Shown here: piece by piece, positions 1 through 5,073 of the stretch
Layout: each line of letters starts with the position of its first letter
How positions within the stretch are numbered: position 1 is the first letter of the stretch
Source of the DNA: Bacteroidales bacterium
GTDB lineage: Bacteria > Bacteroidota > Bacteroidia > Bacteroidales > UBA932
Direction of reading: 5' to 3'
Assembly: GCA_016285215.1 (NCBI GenBank)
Contig: JAEEQI010000158.1
Span: 1 to 5,073, forward strand
Length of the DNA stretch: 5,073 nt
The notes under the pieces: model-generated
Database searches by the model: none
Seen by the model: only the letters and a program-made list of their open reading frames with translations
What the model was told of the DNA's origin: nothing
Program-made: the position numbers and the translations under genes

Positions 1-27
1 TTCATTTCATTCTTTTGAAAGCGTGGG

Positions 28-975
28 TCACAATAACTTAGCATAAACTTTCTCCGTTACCAGTACAGAAGAATGTCCTAATAAGTGACTGATCAAATGA
101 ACGTCTACCCGGGCCGAATTGAGAGCTTTGACGGCAAAAGTGTGCCTTGCCACGTGCATCCCCAGCGGGAAAGGGAATCCCAGATGACGGCCGACGGCAT
201 TTAGCCTTCGGCCCACCGTCCGGTTGCAATTGTCTATGGCCCGGGAAAGCTCGGCATCGGCCTCCAAATTGAACGAATCCGGCAGCAGGCCAAAGACAAA
301 ACGCCCATCCGGTCTGCGCTGACGCTGTCTCTCCAGGATTTGACGGGCCGATGGGGACAAAGGAATGGTAAGGTGCGTCTTGGATTTGACCATCACCTTG
401 GAGAGGCGGGACTCGGTCAAATTGACCTGGGCCCATTCCAGCGTAACGATGTCTGATATCCGAAGTCCGCAGCAGTGAAAGGAAAACAGAAACAGATCCA
501 GTGCATCCCTGACGGGAGAATCAGTCGGAAGGCTTTTGTAATAAGTCAATAGGCGTTGCAACTGTTCGTCATCCAGATGACGAACCTCCTTCTGTTGCAA
601 TCGGCCTGCTTCTTCTCCATACCTCTTTGGCGCCAGCTGCACATAGGCCGATTCCAGGTTTTGGCAGCTCTGTGGGGAGATGATTCCTTCGGCCCTGGCA
701 TACTTGAATACCTGAAAAATAGGGACCAACTTCCGGCTCACGGTGGTGAGGGTGTTTCCCCTGTTTTCCAGACAATAGCATTTGTAGGACTGAATTAGGG
801 GGACATCAATATCCTTGAAGCGCAAGTTGTCTCTTTTCAAAGATTCTTGACAGAATTCTTTGAACAGGGACAGCATGTGTCGGCTGTTGTACCAGGTATG
901 GTACGAAATGTCCTCCGAGACGTATCGTCGCCGGTAGGTTTCCTCCGCAAAGGGGAAAAACAAATCTTTCTTCAT
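28..975 (-). CDS. Tyrosine recombinase / site-specific integrase
   Basis: A 315-residue phage-integrase-family recombinase that would cut and rejoin DNA through a 3'-phosphotyrosine intermediate. Residues about 10-115 form the SAM-like core-binding domain; about 130-315 form the catalytic domain. The full catalytic set is visible: R172 in GLRISD, a beta-hairpin lysine (K197 or K199) in VKSKTHLTIPL, H274 and R277 in HVARH, H301 in LLGHSS, and nucleophile Y311. The size and the ending TEKVYAKLL resemble single-gene Bacteroidetes integrases and DNA invertases. Only four residues follow Y311, fewer than usual, and the next frame continues with integrase-like residues, so a C-terminal frameshift is possible. 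The start at 975 has no Shine-Dalgarno sequence, as is normal in this phylum. Codon choice (CGA, AGA, AGG, TTG, CTA) differs from the neighbouring operon, which suggests separate ancestry. Whether it serves an integrative element or an invertible switch cannot be told; its target sites are not evident. Confidence 0.93.
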   Translation of the reverse strand: MKKDLFFPFAEETYRRRYVSEDISYHTWYNSRHMLSLFKEFCQESLKRDNLRFKDIDVPLIQSYKCYCLENRGNTLTTVSRKLVPIFQVFKYARAEGIISPQSCQNLESAYVQLAPKRYGEEAGRLQQKEVRHLDDEQLQRLLTYYKSLPTDSPVRDALDLFLFSFHCCGLRISDIVTLEWAQVNLTESRLSKVMVKSKTHLTIPLSPSARQILERQRQRRPDGRFVFGLLPDSFNLEADAELSRAIDNCNRTVGRRLNAVGRHLGFPFPLGMHVARHTFAVKALNSARVDVHLISHLLGHSSVLVTEKVYAKLL

Positions 976-984
976 AGTGTTTAG

Positions 985-1012
985 GAGTCTTACTCTTTAA
1001 TAAATAAGACTC
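985..1012. repeat. 8-bp perfect inverted repeat upstream of the integrase
   Basis: GAGTCTTA (985-992) and TAAGACTC (1005-1012) are exact reverse complements separated by 12 nt. The repeat begins 10 bp from the integrase start codon. It would lie in the integrase 5' leader if transcription starts near the -7 candidate at 1024-1031. It could be an operator, a leader hairpin or a recombinase-binding core; the sequence alone does not decide. Confidence 0.55.
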
Positions 1013-1023
1013 ACAAACAGAGG

Positions 1024-1031
1024 CAAATATA
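1024..1031 (-). promoter_or_regulatory. Candidate -7 promoter element for the integrase
   Basis: Read on the minus strand this is TATATTTG, a full match to the Bacteroidetes -7 consensus TAnnTTTG. It lies about 50 bp upstream of the integrase start. No well-placed -33 TTTG is visible on the same strand at the usual spacing, so this rests on the -7 element alone in an AT-rich stretch where chance matches are likely. Confidence 0.35.
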
Positions 1032-1050
1032 CTAAACCCTAACCAAATAT
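1024..1050 (+). repeat. Direct repeat CAAATAT, two copies 20 bp apart
   Basis: CAAATAT occurs at 1024-1030 and 1044-1050, about two helical turns apart. A third copy, part of the longer match CAAATATT shared with the second copy, lies at 1262-1268 just ahead of the CBM9-like gene. The first copy overlaps the candidate integrase -7 element. The repeat could be a protein-binding site, but short AT-rich words repeat easily by chance. Confidence 0.3.
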
Positions 1051-1103
1051 TATTATTAACTTAAAACCAAACGCGCATAAATAATCTCTTTATAAGAGTG
1101 CTA

Positions 1104-1145
1104 ATGAAGAAAGCGCATTCCCCGATTATGATAGAATCTTTGTAG
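1104..1145 (+). other. Possible 13-codon leader ORF
   Basis: ATG at 1104 opens a 13-codon frame, MKKAHSPIMIESL, ending at TAG 1143-1145. It sits 36 nt before the strong plus-strand terminator. Codons 7-9 contain CCGATTA, which can pair with TAATCGG at 1161-1167. That arrangement resembles a leader peptide in an attenuator. Against it, no run of a regulatory codon is present, no convincing plus-strand promoter is visible upstream, and an ORF this short is expected by chance. An imperfect hairpin, CTCTT/AAGAG at 1086-1098, lies just upstream. Confidence 0.15.
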
Positions 1146-1181
1146 ATTGTGCAGTATTTTTAATCGGCCTTTAACTTCTTA

Positions 1182-1208
1182 GGGCGACCCATCCGGGCCG
1201 CCCTTTTT
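1182..1208 (+). terminator. Rho-independent terminator, plus strand
   Basis: GGGCG (1182-1186) pairs with CGCCC (1199-1203). After one A/C mismatch (1187/1198), CCC (1188-1190) pairs with GGG (1195-1197) around the tetraloop ATCC. Five T residues follow at 1204-1208. The stem is all G-C pairs and the T tract lies on the plus-strand side only, so it stops rightward transcription. No gene in this window ends ahead of it, because the integrase to the left runs the other way. It may end a small RNA, act as a leader terminator, or be left over from a rearranged neighbour. It also shields the operon from read-through. Confidence 0.8.
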
Positions 1209-1242
1209 GTGCGGGCGGGTGCAATTTCCCAAGAATTTGTGC

Positions 1243-1250
1243 TAAATTTG
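1243..1250 (+). promoter_or_regulatory. Bacteroidetes -7 promoter element of the mannosidase operon
   Basis: TAAATTTG matches the -7 consensus TAnnTTTG exactly and lies 22 bp before the ATG of the CBM9-like gene, after the terminator. Transcription would start near 1255-1258, giving a short leader of roughly 15-18 nt. The -33 TTTG is poor: the T-rich word at 1225-1228 is too close and the TTTG at 1206-1209, within the terminator tail, is too far. Confidence 0.55.
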
Positions 1251-1272
1251 TAGACCACATACAAATATTCTT

Positions 1273-2022
1273 ATGAAACGTATACTTGTTCCCATTCTTC
1301 TGCTGGCGGTTGCCTGCGCACCCAAAACCAGCCTTCCCAAGGTTCCTATACGCACCTATAACGCTCCTCAGGCCACCGGTCCCATTGTGATTGACGGTAT
1401 CCTGGACGAGCCCGACTGGGAGAACGCCCCGCTGAGCGAACCTTTCGCAGACATCCGCGGAGTGGACTTTGAACCCAAGCCCACCAAGAACACGCAGATG
1501 AAGATGCTTTGGGACAAGGACAACCTATACATTGCCGGTATCATTGAAGAAGACAACGTAACGGCCAGCCTCACGCACCACGATTCCATTATCTATCACG
1601 ACAACGACTGGGAAGTGTTCATTGACCCGGACTCCGACTGCCGCCTCTACTTTGAGATTGAACTCAACGCCCTCAATACGGTGATGGATCTCCTCCTGGA
1701 CAAGCCCTACCGTGACGGCGGCAAGTTCTTCCTGCCCTGGGACCTCCGCGGCCTCCAGACCGCCGTGCAGATTGACGGCACCCTCAACGACGACTCCGAT
1801 ACCGACAAGGGTTGGACGGTGGAGATGGCCATTCCCATTGCCTCGCTCTGCGTAGAGTTCCAGACGGCCGAAGAGCTGAGAGCCAAGGACTGGAAGATTG
1901 GCTTCTCCCGCGTGGAGTGGCTGGTTCCCGGCGGCCCGGAAGAGAACTGGGTCTGGAACCCCACGGGCGTTGTGGATATGCACCAGCCCGAGAACTGGGG
2001 CGTACTGAGATTTGTCAAATAA
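1273..2022 (+). CDS. CBM9-like carbohydrate-binding lipoprotein
   Basis: A 249-residue protein made of a lipoprotein signal and one CBM9-like beta-sandwich domain. The signal peptide is short (MKR, then hydrophobic residues 4-14) and ends at lipidation cysteine C15 in LAVAC. The first domain hallmark is IDGILDEPDW (40-49). It is followed by MLWDKDNLYIAGIIEED (78-94), WEVFIDPDSD (113-122), GWTVEMAIPIASL (180-192), WKIGFSRVEW (207-216) and NPTGVVDMHQPENWG (229-243). Many tryptophans (49, 80, 113, 156, 181, 207, 216, 226, 228, 242) could line a sugar site. No acidic export signal follows the cysteine, so a periplasm-facing anchor is more likely than surface display. It is the first operon gene and ends in tandem TAA stops 12 nt before the mannosidase. 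By analogy it may bind or present mannosides; ligand and any enzymatic role are unknown. No Shine-Dalgarno sequence precedes the start, which the signal peptide supports. Confidence 0.85.
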   Translation: MKRILVPILLLAVACAPKTSLPKVPIRTYNAPQATGPIVIDGILDEPDWENAPLSEPFADIRGVDFEPKPTKNTQMKMLWDKDNLYIAGIIEEDNVTASLTHHDSIIYHDNDWEVFIDPDSDCRLYFEIELNALNTVMDLLLDKPYRDGGKFFLPWDLRGLQTAVQIDGTLNDDSDTDKGWTVEMAIPIASLCVEFQTAEELRAKDWKIGFSRVEWLVPGGPEENWVWNPTGVVDMHQPENWGVLRFVK

Positions 2023-2034
2023 TAACACACCTAT

Positions 2035-4209
2035 ATGAAAAAGCTTATCCTTGCTGCCGCTGCCGTTCTGATGGCCGCCTGCAGCACCCCTCAGGCCAAC
2101 ATCGACCCCGTCTCCTATGTGAATCCCAAGATTGGCACCGGCGGTCACGGCCACGTATTCGTGGGGGCCAACGTGCCCTTCGGCCTGGTTCAGCTGGGAC
2201 CCACCAGTATTCCCCAGGAATGGGACTGGTGCTCCGGCTATCACGACAGCGATTCCACCGTCATTGGCTTCAGCCATATGCACCTGAGCGGCACCGGCAT
2301 TGGTGACCTCTTTGACATTACCGTTATGCCCGTGATTGGCCCCACCACGCCGGCCCGCGGAACCGAGGACGACCCCAACAGCGGAGCCTGGAGCTACGCC
2401 GACCGCACCAAGGAAGTGGCCGAGCCCGGCTACTACAGCGTTCCTCTGCTGCGCTACGGCATTACGGCCGAACTTACCGCCAGTGCCCGCGTGGGTATGC
2501 ACCGCTACACCTTCCCGGAGGCCGATGACGCCGCCATCCTCTTTGACCTTGAGAACGGCGGCTGCTGGGATAGCGTATACGACGCCGATATGGACGTGAT
2601 TACCAACGACGGCGGAGACGTGATTGCCCTTAGCGGTTACCGCTACTCCCACGGCTGGGCCCGCAACCAGAAGATCTTCTTCTGGGCCGCTTTTGACAAG
2701 CCCATCGCAGGGGTGGAATTTGAAAAAGGCAAGCTCTATGGCCGCTGCAAGATAGGTCACACCAACGCCGGCGACCAGATTATGGTCAAGGTAGCCCTCT
2801 CCCCCGTTTCGGTAGAAGGCGCCAAGGCCAATATGAAGGCCGAAGTTCCCGGCTGGGACTTTGAAGCCGTGAAGAAAAACGCCCGTACCGCCTGGAACGA
2901 GCAGCTGAGCAAGATCTCCGTAGAGACCACGGACAAAGACGCCAGAACCGTCTTCTACACCGCTCTCTACCACACTATGATTGCCCCCAGCATCTACAAC
3001 GACGTAGACGGCCAGTACCGCGGCAGCGACGACGGAGTCCGTCAGGGAGACTTCCGCAACTATACCACCTTCTCCCTCTGGGACACCTACCGTGCCGCCC
3101 ACCCGCTTATGAGCCTCATTCACTACGATATGATGGACGACGTGGTAGCTACCTTCTACCACATTTACAAGGAGCAGGGAGACCTGCCGGTATGGCACCT
3201 GATGGGCAACGAGACCGACTGTATGGTGGGTAACCCCGGCCTCATTGTATTTGCCGACGCCATTGTAAAGGGCTATAACGCACGCCTGACTGACCAGGAG
3301 ATCCTGGACGCTATGGTAACCACCGCCAATATGCCCGACCGCGGCCAGAACTTCCGTATGACCTACGGCTATATTCCTGCCGACCTTTACGCCGAGTCCG
3401 TGGCCAACGATATGGAATACGCCATTGCAGACGCCGCCCTGGCCAACGCCGCCTCCTTCCTGGGACAGGAGAACCTGGCCGCCCAGTTCACCGAGCGCAG
3501 CCACTCCTGGAGACATTTCTGGGATCCCAAGACCCAGTTCCTCCGCGGCCGCAAGACCGATGGTACCTTCACCGAGCCCTTCGACCCCATCTACTCCCGC
3601 CACGAGACCTCCGACTACACCGAAGGCACGGCCTGGCAGTACCTCTGGCTGGTTCCCCAGGACGTAGACGGCCTGGTAGAGCTCTTTGGTTCCGAGGAAG
3701 CCACCCTGGCCAAGCTGGACGGCCTGTTTGAGGCTCCCGACCACGTGGAAGGCGAGAACGCCAGCCCGGACATCTCCGGCCTCATTGGCCAGTATGCCCA
3801 CGGCAACGAGCCCAGCCACCACACCATTTACCTGTACTCCCTGCTGGGCCAGCCCGACAAGGCCGCCGACCGTCTCCGTCAGGTTTACAAGGAGATGTAT
3901 TTCAACGACCCTGAAGGCCTGGCCGGTAACGAGGACGTGGGCCAGATGAGCGCCTGGTACGTTCTTTCCGCTATGGGCTTCTACCAGGTAGAGCCTGCCC
4001 TGCCTCGCTTCTGGTTTGGCGCTCCTCTGTTTGACAAGATGACGGTGAAGGTTCCCGGCGGTGAGCTGGAAATCATTGCCAAGGGTGCCGGCGAGAAGAA
4101 GCCCCACATCAAGAGCGTCAAGTTCAACGGCAAGCCCTACACCCTCCCCTACATCCAGTACGAAGACCTGATCCAGGGAGGCACCTTAGAATTTGAAATG
4201 GGAAAATAG
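2035..4209 (+). CDS. GH92 family alpha-mannosidase lipoprotein
   Basis: A 724-residue exo-alpha-mannosidase that should release mannose from the non-reducing ends of N-glycans or fungal mannan. GH92 enzymes are calcium-dependent and inverting. The signal peptide ends at C16 in LMAAC, without an acidic export signal after it, which favours a periplasmic face. The N-terminal beta-sandwich (about 25-270) carries VNPKIGTGGHGH (29-40), NVPFGLVQLGP (46-56) and GFSHMHLSGTG (78-88). The (alpha/alpha)6 catalytic part carries FSLWDTYRAAHPL (346-358), GNETDCMVGNPG (391-402), YTEGTAWQYLW (528-538), HGNEPSHH (589-596) and GNEDVGQMSAWYVLSAMGFY (631-650). E530 aligns in motif and position with the general acid reported for Bacteroides thetaiotaomicron BT3990 (E533, from memory). 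The acidic pair E633/D634 lies in the region that holds the general base. Length is near the family norm and all core motifs are intact. Linkage preference, alpha-1,2 or other, cannot be assigned by eye. Only 1 nt separates it from manA, suggesting coupled expression. Confidence 0.96.
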   Translation: MKKLILAAAAVLMAACSTPQANIDPVSYVNPKIGTGGHGHVFVGANVPFGLVQLGPTSIPQEWDWCSGYHDSDSTVIGFSHMHLSGTGIGDLFDITVMPVIGPTTPARGTEDDPNSGAWSYADRTKEVAEPGYYSVPLLRYGITAELTASARVGMHRYTFPEADDAAILFDLENGGCWDSVYDADMDVITNDGGDVIALSGYRYSHGWARNQKIFFWAAFDKPIAGVEFEKGKLYGRCKIGHTNAGDQIMVKVALSPVSVEGAKANMKAEVPGWDFEAVKKNARTAWNEQLSKISVETTDKDARTVFYTALYHTMIAPSIYNDVDGQYRGSDDGVRQGDFRNYTTFSLWDTYRAAHPLMSLIHYDMMDDVVATFYHIYKEQGDLPVWHLMGNETDCMVGNPGLIVFADAIVKGYNARLTDQEILDAMVTTANMPDRGQNFRMTYGYIPADLYAESVANDMEYAIADAALANAASFLGQENLAAQFTERSHSWRHFWDPKTQFLRGRKTDGTFTEPFDPIYSRHETSDYTEGTAWQYLWLVPQDVDGLVELFGSEEATLAKLDGLFEAPDHVEGENASPDISGLIGQYAHGNEPSHHTIYLYSLLGQPDKAADRLRQVYKEMYFNDPEGLAGNEDVGQMSAWYVLSAMGFYQVEPALPRFWFGAPLFDKMTVKVPGGELEIIAKGAGEKKPHIKSVKFNGKPYTLPYIQYEDLIQGGTLEFEMGK

Positions 4210-4210
4210 T

Positions 4211-5073
4211 ATGAGTCCGCTAAAGTTTGAACCTATTCTTAAGACCATTGTATGGGGCGGTGAAAAGATTGCCCCGTACAAAGGCATAGAAACCAATCAG
4301 AAACACATTGGCGAAAGCTGGGAGCTCTCCGGCGTGGCCGGCAACGAGAGCGTTGTGGCCGAAGGCCCGCTGAAGGGAAAGACCATCGCCGAGCTGGTGA
4401 AACAGTACAAGGGAGAGCTGGTGGGAGAGCACGTGTACGAGAACACCGGGGACGAATTCCCCCTCCTCATCAAGTTCATCGACGCCCTCACCGACCTCTC
4501 CATCCAGGTGCATCCCAACGACGAGCTGGCGGCTGTCCGCCACAACGGCTCCAAGGGAAAGACCGAGATGTGGTATGTGGTAGCGGCCGATAAGGGAGCC
4601 CACCTCCTGGCCGGCCTCACCAAGAAGATTACTCCCGAAGAGTATGCCGCCAAGGTGGCCGACGGCACCATCACCGACGTGCTGGCCCGCTACGACGTGC
4701 ATCCCGGAGACGTGTTCTTCCTGCCAGCCGGACGCATCCACGCCATCTGCGGCGGCTGCTTCATTGCAGAGATTCAGCAGACCTCCAACATCACCTACCG
4801 TATCTACGACTACGGCCGCCTGGGCCTGGACGGAAAGCCCCGCGAGGTGCATACGGAACTGGCCAAGGACGCCATCGATTACACCGTATACCCGGACTAC
4901 CGTACCCACTACAATCCGGAAAAGGACGAGGAGCAGGAAGTGGTAAGCTGCCCGTACTTCACCACCAGCATCTACGACCTCACCCTCCCCTTTGCCAAGG
5001 ACCTCTCCGGCATCGATTCCTTTGTGGTAGTGATGTGCCTGGAAGGCGAAGGCACTATGGAGGTAGACGGAGA
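4211..5073 (+). CDS. manA: Mannose-6-phosphate isomerase, class I (3'-truncated by window)
   Basis: A cytoplasmic zinc enzyme that interconverts mannose-6-phosphate and fructose-6-phosphate. The frame is open for 287 codons to the window edge; relatives are about 320 residues, so roughly the last 35 are outside. The start MSPLKFEPILKTIVWGG matches the family's usual N-terminus and follows the mannosidase TAG stop by one base. Family motifs are GESWELSG (34-41), SIQVHPND (97-104), GKTEMWYV (116-123), LPAGRIHAI (171-179) and NITYRIYDYGR (193-203). The expected zinc ligands are present: Q99, H101, E119 and H177. R197 in TYRIYD fits the conserved active-site arginine. A second cupin-like stretch begins near the edge (VVVMCLEGEGTMEV). 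Position in the operon points to mannose catabolism, linking freed mannose to glycolysis, but the same enzyme also feeds GDP-mannose synthesis. The sugar kinase needed to make its substrate is not in the window. Confidence 0.95.
   Translation, partial: MSPLKFEPILKTIVWGGEKIAPYKGIETNQKHIGESWELSGVAGNESVVAEGPLKGKTIAELVKQYKGELVGEHVYENTGDEFPLLIKFIDALTDLSIQVHPNDELAAVRHNGSKGKTEMWYVVAADKGAHLLAGLTKKITPEEYAAKVADGTITDVLARYDVHPGDVFFLPAGRIHAICGGCFIAEIQQTSNITYRIYDYGRLGLDGKPREVHTELAKDAIDYTVYPDYRTHYNPEKDEEQEVVSCPYFTTSIYDLTLPFAKDLSGIDSFVVVMCLEGEGTMEVDG

Larger units (their letters stand above)
976..1272. other. AT-rich divergent intergenic region
   Basis: This 297-bp gap separates the leftward integrase from the rightward mannosidase operon and is clearly more AT-rich than both. 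From left to right it holds an inverted repeat next to the integrase start, a candidate integrase -7 element, two CAAATAT repeats 20 bp apart, a 13-codon mini-ORF, a plus-strand intrinsic terminator and the operon promoter. I see no tRNA, no CRISPR and no longer conserved ORF in it. Confidence 0.85.

Noticed and set aside
38..436. A 132-codon minus-strand frame overlapping the integrase in another register
   Set aside because: It lies wholly within the integrase gene, and its proline/glycine-rich translation matches no family I know. The integrase frame contains all the catalytic residues.
1135..1142. AATCTTTG as a second plus-strand -7 promoter element
   Set aside because: It has one mismatch to TAnnTTTG, no -33 TTTG at a usable distance, and would start transcription just ahead of the terminator.
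1135..1148. Small hairpin AATCT-TTGT-AGATT as a regulatory structure
   Set aside because: Five mostly A-T pairs are too weak to call alone in an AT-rich region, though it falls inside the larger CCGATTA/TAATCGG pairing described in the findings.
976..1272. A tRNA gene as an attachment site for the integrase
   Set aside because: No cloverleaf, T-arm GTTC-like motif or CCA-type end could be found on either strand.
1525..4107. An 860-codon open frame on the minus strand opposite the CBM9-like and GH92 genes
   Set aside because: It is codon-aligned with both sense genes, which share the same frame. A stop opposite them arises only from TTA, CTA or TCA sense codons, which these GC-biased genes avoid. 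Its product is a low-complexity G/V/A/H-rich string with no recognisable domain, while the sense frames carry complete family motifs.
4220..4909. A 229-codon minus-strand open frame opposite manA
   Set aside because: It has the same cause: it is codon-aligned with manA, and rare sense codons leave few antisense stops. The manA motifs and zinc ligands on the plus strand are decisive.

Overview
The window looks like chromosomal DNA of a member of the Bacteroidales, probably a gut-type, fairly GC-rich lineage. The evidence is a TAnnTTTG-type -7 promoter element, the lack of Shine-Dalgarno sequences before the starts, two short lipoprotein signal peptides, and a GH92 mannosidase plus a CBM9-like lipoprotein of the kind common in that order. 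Genus cannot be read from this sequence.

Layout. Positions 28-975, minus strand: a tyrosine recombinase with all the catalytic residues, whose reading frame stops very soon after the nucleophilic tyrosine. Positions 976-1272: a 297-bp AT-rich divergent intergenic region. It holds a candidate integrase promoter, an 8-bp inverted repeat, a very short possible leader ORF, a strong plus-strand intrinsic terminator and a Bacteroidetes-type promoter just ahead of the next gene. Positions 1273-5073, plus strand: three tightly packed genes. These are a CBM9-like lipoprotein (1273-2022), a GH92 alpha-mannosidase lipoprotein (2035-4209, 12-nt gap) and a class I mannose-6-phosphate isomerase (from 4211, 1-nt gap, running off the right edge).

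How the genes fit together. The three plus-strand genes read as a mannose-scavenging operon. A lipid-anchored CBM9-like protein of unknown exact role and a GH92 exo-mannosidase would act in the cell envelope. The freed mannose, after uptake and phosphorylation by proteins not seen here, would be converted to fructose-6-phosphate by ManA. No SusC/SusD pair, sugar kinase, transporter or dedicated regulator lies inside the window. The recombinase uses different codons from the operon (CGA, AGA, AGG and TTG are frequent) and points away from it, so it may mark the edge of an integrated element.

The genes are ordinary family members. The part most worth a second look is the intergenic region. Its orphan plus-strand terminator is preceded by a 13-codon ORF and by segments that can pair in mutually exclusive ways, a layout resembling an attenuator. 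This is a hypothesis from base pairing only. I did not find a clearly novel system.
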